The notes under the pieces: model-generated | Databases searched by the model: none | Told to the model about the DNA's origin: nothing | What the model saw: only the letters and a program-made list of their open reading frames with translations | Assembly: GCF_000312385.1 (NCBI RefSeq) | Contig: NZ_HE997628.1 | Location: 440,288 to 504,287 of the forward strand | Direction: 5' to 3' | DNA length: 64,000 nt | Source of the DNA: Tsukamurella sp. 1534 | Lineage (GTDB): Bacteria > Actinomycetota > Actinomycetes > Mycobacteriales > Mycobacteriaceae | Shown: positions 54,236 to 63,159 of the stretch, in pieces | Numbering within the stretch: position 1 is the stretch's first letter | Layout: each line of letters opens with the position of its first letter | Position numbers and translations under genes: made by a program

Positions 54236-55032
54236 CCTTCGCCGAGCGCGTCGCGCGGGCGGTCGCCGAGCGGGGCCGACTCGTGGTGGGCATCGACCCG
54301 CACCCGCCGCTGTTGGCCGCGTGGGGGCTGGGCGACGACGCCGCGGGCGTCCGGGCGTTCGGCCTGCGCTGCGCCGAGGCTTTCGCCGGCGAGGTCGGCT
54401 TCGTCAAGCCGCAGGTGGCGTTCTTCGAGCAATTCGGCGCCGCGGGGCTCGCGGCGCTCGAGGAGGTCGTGGCGGCGTGCCGGGAGGCCGGCACCGTCGT
54501 CATCGCCGACGCCAAGCGCGGCGACATCGGCTCCACCATGGCCGGGTACGCCCGCGCCTGGCTGGGCGACTCCCCGTTGTCCGCCGATGCGGTGACCCTG
54601 TCGCCCTACCTCGGCTACGGCTCGCTGGAACCCGCGATCACCGCGGCCCGGGGCGCCGGCAGGGGAGTGTTCGTGCTGGCCCGCACCTCGAACCCCGAGG
54701 GCGGGCAGGTGCAGGCGGACGGAGTCGCGCAGCACATCGTCGACGACGCCCGAGCGGACAACGCCGACGGTGCCGGCACCGTCGGGCTCGTCGTGGGCGC
54801 CACCCGGGAGCACGGACTGGACCTGGACGGGCTCGGCGGCCCGATCCTGGCGCCCGGTCTGGGTGCGCAGGGCGCCACCCCGGCCGATCTGCGTGCGATC
54901 TTCGACACGGACGCCGTCGTGCTGCCCAGTTCCTCGCGCCAGGTGCTCGCGGCGGGCCCCGGTGCCGCCGACCTCCGGGACGCGGCCCTGACGGTCCGTG
55001 ACGAGGTGGAACGCGCCCTCGGCGGCGCCTGA
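54232..55032 (+). CDS. pyrF: Orotidine 5'-phosphate decarboxylase (type 2)
   Basis: Decarboxylates OMP to UMP, the last step of the pathway. The 266-aa protein belongs to the type 2 (mycobacterial/myxococcal) group, recognisable by [12 protein letters not shown] with catalytic K95. GTG 54232 overlaps carB. It is the last gene of the pyr operon. pyrD and pyrE are not in the window. Confidence 0.95.
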
Positions 55033-55362
55033 CCACCGCTTCGGGGGCGCGCGACACGCCCGACACGCGCGGAGCCGGATGTGAATTGCGACTATTGCCG
55101 CAGGTCACTTGAGTTTCACCTGTCACACGCAGCGGTCGCCTGCGAATGCCTGTCGATTGCTTGGAATCGTTGTGTGACAACGTTTTCCGATTGCAACACG
55201 GCTGTAGGACCCGTGATCCCGCCCGCGCCGCCTCCGACCTCCTACAACACCGCCAAACCGCAGGTGAGAGGGGGGTGGGGTTCCCACGGGCGACGAAACC
55301 TCGGTACCGTCGCAGGAGTCGCAGGACGCGGCAAGACGTAAGTACATCGAGACGGAGGAATC
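55033..55362 (+). promoter_or_regulatory. 330-nt regulatory gap before mihF
   Basis: This is the longest non-coding stretch, and it is AT-rich for this genome. It contains a perfect 15-bp palindrome CGTTGTGTGACAACG (55168-55182) and a perfect tandem 9-mer GTCGCAGGA twice (55309-55326). GGAGGAATC precedes the mihF start. An 86-codon open frame across it (55081-55341) looks non-coding. It probably holds the mihF promoter and binding sites, but I cannot place a convincing -35/-10 pair. Confidence 0.5.
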
Positions 55363-55677
55363 GTGGCCCTTCCCCAGTTGACCGACGAGCAGCGCGCCGC
55401 TGCTCTGGAGAAGGCAGCTGCCGCTCGTCGCGCACGCGCCGAGCTGAAGAATCGGCTGAAGAGCGGCGGCACCACCCTGCAGCAGGTGCTGAAGGACGCG
55501 GAGACCGACGAGGTGCTCGGCAAGATGAAGGTCTCCGCTCTGCTCGAGGCCCTGCCCAAGGTGGGCAAGGTCAAGGCGCAGGAGCTCATGACCGAGCTGG
55601 AGATCGCCCCCACTCGCCGCGTGCGCGGCCTGGGCGAGCGGCAGCGCAAGGCGCTGCTCGAGAAGTTCTCCGCCTGA
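55363..55677 (+). CDS. mihF: mIHF, mycobacterial integration host factor
   Basis: A 104-aa nucleoid-associated DNA-bending protein typical of actinobacteria and unrelated to the HU-fold IHF of E. coli. The whole family sequence is recognisable: [19 protein letters not shown], the [11 protein letters not shown] helix-two-turn-helix, and [14 protein letters not shown] 55363 has GGAGG about 4 nt upstream. It precedes gmk and rpoZ as in other actinobacteria, and the long upstream gap suggests its own strong control. Confidence 0.96.
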   Translation: MALPQLTDEQRAAALEKAAAARRARAELKNRLKSGGTTLQQVLKDAETDEVLGKMKVSALLEALPKVGKVKAQELMTELEIAPTRRVRGLGERQRKALLEKFSA

Positions 55678-55684
55678 CACATCT

Positions 55685-56272
55685 GTGTCCGGAGTAACGA
55701 CTGCGGGCCGGAGGGGCCGACTGGTAGTACTGGTCGGCCCCTCCGCCGTTGGTAAGTCATCGGTGGTCGGCAGGCTCCGCCAGGAGGTGCCCGACCTGTT
55801 CTTCTCGGTGTCCGCCACCACGCGCGATCCTCGCCCCGGTGAGGTGGACGGCCGGGACTACCACTTCGTCGGCGATCGCGGCTTCGATGCGCTCATCGCC
55901 GACGGTGACCTGCTGGAATGGGCGGAGATCCACGGCGGGCTGCAGCGGTCCGGGACGCCTGCGCGCCCCGTCTTCGAGGCGCTCGACGCGGGTCGGCCCG
56001 TGCTGGTGGAGGTCGACCTCGCCGGCGCGGCCAGCGTGAAGGCCGCCCTGCCCGAGGCGGTCACGGTGTTCCTCAGCCCGCCCACGTGGGAGGAGCTGGA
56101 GCGCCGTCTGCGCGGCCGGGGAACCGAGAGCGCCGAGGTGATCGCCCGCAGGCTGGAGACCGCGCGGGCCGAGATGGCCACCCGCGACGACTACGATGCG
56201 GTGGTCGTCAACGACGACTTGGACCGCGCGGTGGCGGACTTGGTATCCTTACTGGTCGGCCCCGGCGCGTAG
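55685..56272 (+). CDS. gmk: Guanylate kinase
   Basis: Phosphorylates GMP to GDP. The 195-aa enzyme has the P-loop GPSAVGKS (18-25) and the GMP-binding [20 protein letters not shown] segment. AV replaces the more usual GA or GV of the loop, which is tolerated in actinobacteria. GTG 55685 lies 7 nt after the mihF stop, so the two are co-transcribed. Confidence 0.96.
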   Translation: MSGVTTAGRRGRLVVLVGPSAVGKSSVVGRLRQEVPDLFFSVSATTRDPRPGEVDGRDYHFVGDRGFDALIADGDLLEWAEIHGGLQRSGTPARPVFEALDAGRPVLVEVDLAGAASVKAALPEAVTVFLSPPTWEELERRLRGRGTESAEVIARRLETARAEMATRDDYDAVVVNDDLDRAVADLVSLLVGPGA

Positions 56273-56275
56273 ACT
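56270..56275 (+). promoter_or_regulatory. Possible -10 for rpoZ
   Basis: TAGACT at the very end of gmk fits TANNNT and would give a leader of about 40 nt. No good -35 is visible. Confidence 0.3.
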
Positions 56276-56321
56276 GGGTTCGATCAACGAACTTTCTGAA
56301 GACTTGTGACGTAGGAGACGC

Positions 56322-56597
56322 GTGAGCACCACCACCACCGAGGCCGTGTACGACCAGCCGCTCGGCATCACCAACCCGCCGATCGACGAGCTGCTCGCGC
56401 GCACCTCGTCGAAGTACGCGCTCGTGATCTACGCGGCCAAGCGGGCCCGCCAGATCAACGACTACTACAACAGCCTGTCCGACGGCATCCTGGAGTACGT
56501 CGGCCCGCTGGTCGAGCCCGGTATGCACGAGAAGCCGCTGTCCATCGCGATGCGCGAGATCCACGAGGATCTCCTGGAGCACACCGAGGGCGAGTGA
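56322..56597 (+). CDS. rpoZ: RNA polymerase omega subunit
   Basis: Omega helps fold and assemble the beta' subunit. The 91-aa protein carries the family core [22 protein letters not shown] then [15 protein letters not shown] 56322 has TAGGAG about 6 nt upstream. coaBC begins 9 nt after the stop. Confidence 0.96.
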   Translation: MSTTTTEAVYDQPLGITNPPIDELLARTSSKYALVIYAAKRARQINDYYNSLSDGILEYVGPLVEPGMHEKPLSIAMREIHEDLLEHTEGE

Positions 56598-56606
56598 GCT
56601 GACCGC

Positions 56607-57860
56607 GTGATCATCGTCGGCGTCGGCGGGGGCATCGCCGCGTACAAGGCCTGTTCGCTGGTCCGGCACTTCACCGAGGCGGGGCACGACGTGCGGGTGA
56701 TCCCCACGGAGTCCGCGCTCAAGTTCGTGGGCGCCGCCACCTTCGAGGCACTGTCCGGCAACCCGGTGCAGACGGGCGTCTTCGAGTCGGTCCCCGAGGT
56801 GCCGCACGTGCGGCTCGGCCAGGAGGCCGACCTCGTGGTGATCGCGCCGGCCACCGCGGACCTCATGGCCCGCGCGGCGCAGGGCCGGGCGGACGATCTG
56901 CTCACCGGCACGCTGCTGACCGCGCGATGCCCCGTCGTGTTCGCCCCCGCGATGCACACGGAGATGTGGGAGCACCCCGCGACCCGCGCCAACGTGGCCA
57001 CCCTGCGCGAGCGGGGCGCCACCGTCATCGAGCCCGCGTCGGGCCGCCTCACGGGCAAGGACACTGGCGCCGGCAGGCTCCCCGAGCCCGAGGAGATCGG
57101 CCTCCTCGCGGACCTGCTCCTGGAGAACCCCGCCGCCCTCCCGCGTGATCTGGAGGGCCGCCGCGTCGTGATCTCCGCCGGTGGCACCAAGGAGGCGCTC
57201 GACCCCGTCCGGTACCTCACCAACCGGAGCTCCGGGAAGCAGGGCTACGCGCTGGCCCGTCTCGCCGCGCAGCGCGGTGCGGACGTCACCCTGGTGGCCG
57301 GCAACACCGTCGGCCTCGCGGCGCCGTCCGGCGTCCACGTGGTCCGGATCGCGTCCGCGCTCGACCTGCGCTCCGCGATGACCGAACACGCCGCCGACGC
57401 CGACCTGGTGATCATGGCGGCCGCGGTCGCGGACTACCGGCCCGCCGAGGTGGCCACCACCAAACTGAAGAAGGGCTCCGACGGCCGCAGCGAGCAGCTG
57501 GAGTCGATCACCATGATCGAAAACCCCGACGTGCTCGCCGGCCTCGTCGACGCCCGCGCCCGCGGCGACCTGCGCCCCGAGACCGTGATCGTCGGATTCG
57601 CCGCGGAGACGGGCGACGACGGCGGCAGCGTCCTGGACTACGGCCGCGCCAAACTCCGCCGCAAGGGCTGTGACCTGCTCGTTCTCAACGCCGTCGGCGA
57701 CGGCCGGGCGTTCGAGGTGGACGAGAACTCGGGCTGGCTGCTCGGGGCCGACGGCAACGAGACCGCGCTCCCGCTCGGGTCGAAGACGGCCATGGCCGGG
57801 CGCATACTGGATGCTGCCGTCGAAAGGGTCGCCGCCGCCGGGACCGGCGCGGCCCGCTAG
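56607..57860 (+). CDS. coaBC: Bifunctional phosphopantothenoylcysteine decarboxylase/synthetase
   Basis: Two steps of coenzyme A synthesis in one 417-aa chain. The N-terminal CoaC flavoprotein domain (about 1-185) has GGGIAAYKACSLVRHF and PAMHTEMWEHP. The C-terminal CoaB synthetase domain has SAGGTKEALDPVRYLTNRSS. The PAMH variant (Asn in many bacteria) is also found in mycobacterial CoaBC, as I recall. The frame is closed upstream by a TGA at 56595-56597, so GTG 56607 is the only early start. It shortens the N-terminus by about ten residues relative to M. tuberculosis. Confidence 0.95.
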   Translation: MIIVGVGGGIAAYKACSLVRHFTEAGHDVRVIPTESALKFVGAATFEALSGNPVQTGVFESVPEVPHVRLGQEADLVVIAPATADLMARAAQGRADDLLTGTLLTARCPVVFAPAMHTEMWEHPATRANVATLRERGATVIEPASGRLTGKDTGAGRLPEPEEIGLLADLLLENPAALPRDLEGRRVVISAGGTKEALDPVRYLTNRSSGKQGYALARLAAQRGADVTLVAGNTVGLAAPSGVHVVRIASALDLRSAMTEHAADADLVIMAAAVADYRPAEVATTKLKKGSDGRSEQLESITMIENPDVLAGLVDARARGDLRPETVIVGFAAETGDDGGSVLDYGRAKLRRKGCDLLVLNAVGDGRAFEVDENSGWLLGADGNETALPLGSKTAMAGRILDAAVERVAAAGTGAAR

Positions 57861-57902
57861 GTTTTCCGTATCGCAACACGAGAGTCGAGAGGACGTATCG
57901 TC

Positions 57903-59126
57903 GTGGTTTCTGGGTTCGACAAGTCTGCCCACCGTCTGTTCACCAGCGAGTCGGTGACCGAGGGGCACCCGGACAAGATCTGTGACGCCATCTCGGACTC
58001 CGTTCTCGACGCGCTGCTGGAGCAGGATCCGGCGTCCCGCGTGGCGGTGGAGACGCTGGTCACCACCGGTCAGGTGCACGTCGCCGGCGAGGTGACCACG
58101 TCGGCGTACGCGGACATCCCGAAGATCGTGCGCGACAAGGTCCTCGAGATCGGCTACGACAGCTCCGCCAAGGGCTTCGACGGCAACTCCTGCGGCGTGA
58201 ACATCGCGATCGGCGCGCAGAGCCCCGAGATCGCGCAGGGCGTGGACCGCGCCTATGAGCACCGGGTGGACGGCGGCGAGGACGAGATCGACGCGCAGGG
58301 CGCGGGCGATCAGGGCCTCATGTTCGGCTACGCCTGCTCGGACACCCCCGAGCTGATGCCGCTGCCGATCTCCCTGGCGCACCGGCTCTCGCGCCGGCTG
58401 ACCGAGGTGCGGAAGAACGGCACGCTGCCGTACCTGCGCCCGGACGGCAAGACGCAGGTGACCATCGAGTACGCGGGCGAGCAGGCCGTGCGCCTCGACA
58501 CCGTGGTGATCTCCAGCCAGCACGCGGCCGACATCGACATCGACGGCATGCTGACCCCGGACCTGCGCCGGCACGTGCTCGACGCGGTGATCGCCGATCT
58601 GAACCTGCCCAGCCTCGACGTCTCGGACGTGCGACTGCTGGTCAACCCCACCGGCAAGTTCGTGCTCGGCGGGCCGATGGGCGACGCGGGACTGACCGGC
58701 CGCAAGATCATCGTCGACACCTACGGCGGCATGGCCCGCCACGGCGGCGGCGCGTTCTCGGGCAAGGACCCGTCGAAGGTGGACCGCAGCGCCGCGTACG
58801 CGATGCGCTGGGTGGCGAAGAACGCCGTCGCGGCCGAGCTGGCCGAGCGGATCGAGGTCCAGGTCGCCTACGCGATCGGCAAGGCCGCGCCCGTCGGCCT
58901 GTTCATCGAGACCTTCGGGACCGAGAAGATCGATCCGGTTAAGATCCAGCAGGCCATCGCCGAGGTCTTCGACCTGCGCCCGCGCGCGATCATCAACGAG
59001 CTGAACCTGCTGCGGCCGATCTACGCGCCGACCGCCGCGTACGGGCACTTCGGCCGTACCGACATCGATCTGCCCTGGGAGCACACCGACCGGGTGGACG
59101 CGCTGCGCGCCGCGGCCGGCCTGTAG
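57903..59126 (+). CDS. metK: S-adenosylmethionine synthetase
   Basis: Makes SAM from methionine and ATP. The 407-aa enzyme shows [15 protein letters not shown], the [12 protein letters not shown] loop and [22 protein letters not shown] 57903 has GAGAGGAC about 8 nt upstream. The 42-nt gap after coaBC leaves no room for a SAM riboswitch. priA follows. Confidence 0.97.
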   Translation: MVSGFDKSAHRLFTSESVTEGHPDKICDAISDSVLDALLEQDPASRVAVETLVTTGQVHVAGEVTTSAYADIPKIVRDKVLEIGYDSSAKGFDGNSCGVNIAIGAQSPEIAQGVDRAYEHRVDGGEDEIDAQGAGDQGLMFGYACSDTPELMPLPISLAHRLSRRLTEVRKNGTLPYLRPDGKTQVTIEYAGEQAVRLDTVVISSQHAADIDIDGMLTPDLRRHVLDAVIADLNLPSLDVSDVRLLVNPTGKFVLGGPMGDAGLTGRKIIVDTYGGMARHGGGAFSGKDPSKVDRSAAYAMRWVAKNAVAAELAERIEVQVAYAIGKAAPVGLFIETFGTEKIDPVKIQQAIAEVFDLRPRAIINELNLLRPIYAPTAAYGHFGRTDIDLPWEHTDRVDALRAAAGL

Positions 59127-59185
59127 GGACCGTCGTCACGGCCGCGACGCCGGCGCCGTCCCCGGTCGAGCTCCCCGTCGCCCGG

Positions 59186-61129
59186 GTGCTGCCCCTACTG
59201 CAGGTCAGCCACCTGGACCGGGAGTTCGATTACCTCGTCCCGCCGGAACTCGACGCCGATGCGCAACCCGGTGTGCGGGTGCGGGTGCGGTTCTCCGGGC
59301 GACTCGTCGACGCCTATGTCCTGGAACGGCTTCCCCGTTCCGAGCACGACGGGAAGCTCGCCGCGCTGGGGCGCGTCGTGTCCCCGCTGCCGGTCCTCAC
59401 GGAGTCGGTGCTGCGGCTCGCCACCGAGGTCGCCGTCCGGTACGCCGGCACCCGCGCCGACGTCCTGCGCCTGGCGATCCCGCCGCGGCACGCCCGCGTC
59501 GAGAAGGCGCTCCTGGAACAGGATCACGTCGACCCCGATCCGCCGGCGCCGCCCGCCGACGGTGCCCCCGCGCCCCTCTCCGAATACACCCACGGGCCGC
59601 AGTTCGTGGCCGCGGCCACCGACGGCCGCGCGCCGCACGCCGTGTGGCAGGCGCTTCCGGGGGAGGACTGGGCGGCGCGGCTCGCCGAGCTCGCCACCGC
59701 GGTGGTCGCCTCCGGCCGCACCGCACTGCTCGTGGTGCCCGATCAGGCCGACCTGGACCGCCTCGCCGCGGCGTGCGCGCACCTCGATCCCGCGGTGCTG
59801 GCCGCCGGACTCGGGCCGTCGGCCCGGTACCGGCGCTGGCTGCTCGCCCGCCTGGGGCGCACCCGGGTCGTGATCGGTACCCGCAGTGCGGCGTTCGCGC
59901 CGCTGCCGGAGCTCGGCCTGGTGGTGTTGTGGGACGACGGGGACGAATCCCTCGTGGAGCCCCGCGCGCCCTACCCGCACACCCGCGAGGTGCTCGCCCT
60001 GCGCGCGCATCAGAGTGGTGCCGCGCTCGTGATCGGTGGCTTCGTCCGCACGCCGGAGGCGCAGGCGCTCGTCGAGGCGGGCTGGGCGGCGGAGGTCGTC
60101 GCGCCGCGCGCGCTGGTGCGGGAGCGGTCGCCGCGCATCGTCGGGACCGCCGACTCGGACGTCGCCCTCGCCCGCGACCCGCTCGCCCGCTCGGCGCGGC
60201 TCCCCGCGGAGGCCTTCGCCGCGGCCCGCGCGGCGCTCGACGCGGAACGGCCCGTCCTGGTGCAGGTCCCGCGGCGCGGGTACGCGCCGTCGCTGTCGTG
60301 CACCCGGTGTCGTACGCCCGCGCGCTGCCGCCGCTGCCACGGGCCGCTCGAGCAGGCCGCGGGCGGCGTGCTCCGGTGCCGGTGGTGCGCGCAGGCCGAC
60401 CCGTCGTATCGCTGCCCGGCGTGCGGCGGCACCGCGATGCGGGCCGTGATCGTCGGATCCGCGCGCACCGCAGAGGAATTGGGACGGGCGTTCCCGGGCG
60501 CCGCCGTCGCCCTGTCCGGGGGCGACAAGGTGCTCACCGAGGTCTCGGGAGGCCGCCGGCTGGTGGTGGCCACGCCGGGCGCCGAGCCGATCACCGAGGG
60601 CGGGTACGGCGCCGCCCTGCTGCTCGACGGCTGGCTCATGCTGGGACGGGCCGATCTCCGCGCCGGGGAGGAGACCCTGCGGCGATGGATGAACGCGGCC
60701 GCGCTGGTGGCCGCCGACGGCGCAGTGGTGTGCGGCGCGGACGCGGGGATCCCGGTGGTGCAGTCCCTGATCCGTTGGGACGCCGCCGGATTCGCCGCAA
60801 CCGAGTTGGCGGAACGCGCCGCCGTCGGCTTCCCTCCGGCCACCCATCTCGCCGCGCTCGACGGTGCCGAGGCCGATGTCCTCGCCGTCGCCGAGGCGGC
60901 CGCGCTGCCCGCCGGGGCGGAGATCCTGGGCCCCGTCGACCTGCCCCCCGGGGTGCGCATCCCCGGCGCCCCCGACGACGGCCCGCCGCCGCAGCGGCTC
61001 CTGGTGCGCGTGGCCAGGCGAGAGGGCCGGGCGCTCGCGCAGGCCCTGTTCCGCGCCCAGGTGGGCCGCAGCCTGCGCCGCGAGGGCACCCCCGTCCGCA
61101 TCCAGATCGACCCCCTCCGCATCGGCTGA
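59186..61129 (+). CDS. priA: PriA-like primosome protein without helicase motifs
   Basis: A 647-aa protein aligned with actinobacterial PriA through its whole length. The N-terminal DNA-binding domain starts at VLPLLQVSHLDREFDYLVP. The zinc-binding module is intact (CTRCRTPARCRRC, later CRWCAQADPSYRCPACGG). The helicase domain has no Walker A GxGKT: the corresponding segment reads ASGRTALLVVPDQ. The DEEH box is WDDGDES. It therefore probably binds forks and loads partners without unwinding DNA, as in mycobacteria. No ATG/GTG/TTG lies in frame between metK and GTG 59186, although conserved-looking sequence (LPVAR) precedes it. Confidence 0.9.
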   Translation: MLPLLQVSHLDREFDYLVPPELDADAQPGVRVRVRFSGRLVDAYVLERLPRSEHDGKLAALGRVVSPLPVLTESVLRLATEVAVRYAGTRADVLRLAIPPRHARVEKALLEQDHVDPDPPAPPADGAPAPLSEYTHGPQFVAAATDGRAPHAVWQALPGEDWAARLAELATAVVASGRTALLVVPDQADLDRLAAACAHLDPAVLAAGLGPSARYRRWLLARLGRTRVVIGTRSAAFAPLPELGLVVLWDDGDESLVEPRAPYPHTREVLALRAHQSGAALVIGGFVRTPEAQALVEAGWAAEVVAPRALVRERSPRIVGTADSDVALARDPLARSARLPAEAFAAARAALDAERPVLVQVPRRGYAPSLSCTRCRTPARCRRCHGPLEQAAGGVLRCRWCAQADPSYRCPACGGTAMRAVIVGSARTAEELGRAFPGAAVALSGGDKVLTEVSGGRRLVVATPGAEPITEGGYGAALLLDGWLMLGRADLRAGEETLRRWMNAAALVAADGAVVCGADAGIPVVQSLIRWDAAGFAATELAERAAVGFPPATHLAALDGAEADVLAVAEAAALPAGAEILGPVDLPPGVRIPGAPDDGPPPQRLLVRVARREGRALAQALFRAQVGRSLRREGTPVRIQIDPLRIG

Positions 61130-61172
61130 CCTCCCCACCCCGCCAGCCCCCTCCCTGACTTAACAGCGTTAG

Positions 61173-61194
61173 CCCAGGCGGCTTCCTGGGAAAA
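61173..61194. terminator. Hairpin between priA and the convergent tetR gene
   Basis: CCCAGG (61173-61178) and CCTGGG (61185-61190) form a perfect 6-bp stem with a 6-nt loop, bordered by AAAA on one side. It lies in the 151-nt space between convergent genes. The rest of that gap shows only a small TAAC-AGC-GTTA dyad at about 61160-61170. Confidence 0.4.
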
Positions 61195-61280
61195 CGTCTG
61201 CGGAAGGTGCTGGCTACCCGCCGGTACGCGGTGAATCGGACCTGCGTCGAGCGACGGGGGAGGCCGGGCGGGCGGAAGGG

Positions 61281-61964
61281 TCAGCGGCGGCGCGCCGCGG
61301 CGACGCGGGCGAGCACGACGTCGCTCATGGCCGCCACGGTGAAGTGGAACTCCGCGTCGGCGTCGAAGGTGGCGAGTCGCGCGGCGACCTCCGCCACGGC
61401 GGGATGTCCCGAGGCGGCGAGGGCCTCCTCCCGGTGGGCGATCGCCTCCCCGTCGGAGGTTCCGAACGTCGGCCCGGCGTCGACCTCCCGCAGCAGCGTC
61501 CCGATGAGGGCGGCCAGGAGTGTGCGAAGGGTGTGCACGGCCTCGTCGGCGGGGAGCCCGGCGTCGAGCAGGATCCGCGCCATCGCCTCGGTGGGTGCGA
61601 GTGCGGCGGCCCCGTCGATCTGGCGGGTGAGCACCAGGGGAGCGGCGCGCGGGTGGCGGAGCGCGGCCGCGCGGAACGCGTGGGCGACGGCGGAGACGTC
61701 CGCGGCGGTGTCGCCCGTCGGGCGGGGGAGGTCGATGGACCGCAGCAGTGACTCCGTCACGGCGTCGAGCAGATCGTCCTTGTCGCGTACGTGGTTGTAC
61801 AGGCTCTTGGGGTCCACGTGGAGCCGTTTGGCCACCGCACGCATCCCGATCTCGCCGACGCCCTGCTCGTCGACGAGGTCCAGTGCCGCCGAGACGACGG
61901 CGGCACGGCTGAGGCGCGACTCGCCCAGTGCGGGCCGCCCACGGCGCGGCGCGGAGCTGGTCAC
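61281..61964 (-). CDS. TetR family transcriptional regulator (TetR C-terminal class)
   Basis: A 227-aa repressor with helix-turn-helix IGMRAVAKRLHVDPKSLYNHVRDKDDLLDAV. Its C-terminal half follows the tetracycline-repressor (TetR_C) pattern. GTG 61964 is taken because the basic arm RRGRPALGESRLSR begins just after it. The frame extends to 61997, but that part runs into the operator. It diverges from a SnoaL-like gene across a 29-bp perfect palindrome, so the pair is very likely self-regulated. The inducer is unknown. Confidence 0.88.
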   Translation of the reverse strand: MTSSAPRRGRPALGESRLSRAAVVSAALDLVDEQGVGEIGMRAVAKRLHVDPKSLYNHVRDKDDLLDAVTESLLRSIDLPRPTGDTAADVSAVAHAFRAAALRHPRAAPLVLTRQIDGAAALAPTEAMARILLDAGLPADEAVHTLRTLLAALIGTLLREVDAGPTFGTSDGEAIAHREEALAASGHPAVAEVAARLATFDADAEFHFTVAAMSDVVLARVAAARRR

Positions 61965-61984
61965 GGTTCCATTGTGCCTGATCG

Positions 61985-62013
61985 GCATAATACCCACGAC
62001 GTGGGTATTATGC
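61985..62013. promoter_or_regulatory. 29-bp perfect palindrome, TetR operator with embedded -10 boxes
   Basis: Left arm GCATAATACCCACG (61985-61998) and right arm CGTGGGTATTATGC (62000-62013) are perfectly complementary around one central A. TATTAT occurs in both arms, one facing each gene, and matches the -10 consensus. On the plus strand it lies 9 nt before ATG 62021. One TetR dimer bound here would shut both promoters. Confidence 0.8.
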
Positions 62014-62020
62014 TGTGTGC

Positions 62021-62593
62021 ATGACTGACACGCCCGCGCGGTTCGTGCTCCCGCCCGTCGACGTGCTGCGCGCGCGGGAGCGGGTGGTGCTCGATCACTT
62101 CCACGACGAGGTCCGCCAGGACTGGGACGCGACGCTGTCCACGTTCCCGCATCCGCACTACGAGTTGATCGCGCAGATGGCGGTCCACGACGGTGACGCC
62201 GAGGTGCGCGGGTACTACGCGGACACCCGGGCCGCGTTCCCGGACCAGGATCACGAGCTGATCGCGGTGCGGCACAGCGCCGATGCGGTGATCGTGGAGT
62301 TCTGGTTGCTCGGCACCCAGCGCGGCCGGCTGGGCGCGATCCCGGCCACGGGGTCCCGTCATCGCACCCGGATGACCGCCTACTTCGTCTTCGACGAGGC
62401 GGAGAACCTCGTCGCCGAGCGCATCTACTTCGATCAGTTGACGATCCTCAAACAACTCATCGCGGGTCTCGATCTGCGGCGGCCCGCCGGGCTGCTGACG
62501 GCGGTGCGCGTTCTCGTCGGCGCGGCGCGGACCGGGGCGGCCGCCCCGGATCCGCGATTGATGCACACGCGGCCACCGGCCGTCGAGGGCTGA
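62021..62593 (+). CDS. SnoaL-like polyketide-cyclase-fold protein
   Basis: A 190-aa protein of the NTF2-like/SnoaL type. The pattern DHFHDEVRQDWDATLSTFPHPHYELI, then VRGYYADTRAAFPDQDHELIAVRH, is typical of ester-cyclase-like members. Such proteins act on small ligands, often hydrolysing or isomerising them, but no substrate can be named. ATG 62021 follows the TATTAT box by 9 nt with no Shine-Dalgarno, so the leader is absent or only a few bases. Control by the divergent TetR is likely. It ends at a strong hairpin. Confidence 0.8.
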   Translation: MTDTPARFVLPPVDVLRARERVVLDHFHDEVRQDWDATLSTFPHPHYELIAQMAVHDGDAEVRGYYADTRAAFPDQDHELIAVRHSADAVIVEFWLLGTQRGRLGAIPATGSRHRTRMTAYFVFDEAENLVAERIYFDQLTILKQLIAGLDLRRPAGLLTAVRVLVGAARTGAAAPDPRLMHTRPPAVEG

Positions 62594-62595
62594 GC

Positions 62596-62629
62596 GCGGC
62601 GCCGGGGCCGGTGCGGCCTCCGGCGCCGC
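62596..62629. terminator. Strong GC hairpin between convergent genes
   Basis: GCGGCGCCGG (62596-62605) pairs perfectly with CCGGCGCCGC (62620-62629). The enclosed GGCC (62606-62609) pairs with GGCC (62615-62618) around a 5-nt loop, leaving one bulged T. The stem reaches 14 bp. It begins 3 nt after one stop and ends 4 nt before the other, so it can serve both directions. Confidence 0.6.
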
Positions 62630-62633
62630 GGGG

Positions 62634-62951
62634 TCACGCCGCCTCTTCCTCCTCGGGGGCGGGAGCGGCCTCGGCCTCCTCCTCGCTCGGGAGTTCGGGG
62701 TCCGGGCGGGGCTCGCTGGCGTCGTCGATCGCCTCGCCGCTCTCGATGGGGTCCGAGGCCGATTCCGTGGCCTCGCCGGTGTCGATGGGGCCGCCGGCTG
62801 CTTCGGCGGGTTCACCCACTTCGCGCGGCGAATCGCCGCTCTCGATGGTCGCGGTCGGCGTCTCCTCGGCCTCGGCTTCTTCGGCGTTCGCGACGCCAGT
62901 ACCGGTGAGAGCGACTGCGAGTGCTGTCATCACTGCTGCAAAGGTGCGCAT
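62634..62951 (-). CDS. Small, very acidic secreted protein
   Basis: A 105-aa protein with a signal peptide (MRTFAAVMTALAVALTG, likely cleaved after NA near residue 23). The mature chain is almost wholly Glu, Asp, Ala, Ser, Pro and Gly, with no Cys and no aromatic residue. Loose repeats of the type IESGDS, IDTGEA, IESGEA occur three times, and the tail is poly-Glu/Ala. It is probably disordered and may bind cations or act as wall spacer (inference). I recognise no family. AAGGAAGTC lies upstream of the ATG. Confidence 0.7.
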   Translation of the reverse strand: MRTFAAVMTALAVALTGTGVANAEEAEAEETPTATIESGDSPREVGEPAEAAGGPIDTGEATESASDPIESGEAIDDASEPRPDPELPSEEEAEAAPAPEEEEAA

Positions 62952-63159
62952 GGGACTTCCTTGGGTCGACGGCTCCTGTGCGGCGCCAAGGCTACGTGGC
63001 GTGATCCATCACCGCAGGTCACCGGGGGCGTTTTGCCGCATTCGGCGAACACCGGAAAGTCGTGTTGCGTGACCTTTGCGATGCACTCGGGTAGTGTCCG
63101 TTCATGAACATGACGTCAGGATCATGTTTCCGGCGTCGAAACCTGCACAGGAGGTCGCA

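Noticed and set aside
55081-55341. 86-codon plus-strand open frame before mihF
   Set aside because: It has no ribosome site, erratic composition (Cys-rich start, then Pro/Gly) and covers regulatory dyads. I treat it as non-coding.
57861-57902. SAM riboswitch before metK
   Set aside because: The gap is only 42 nt and shows no SAM-I core elements.
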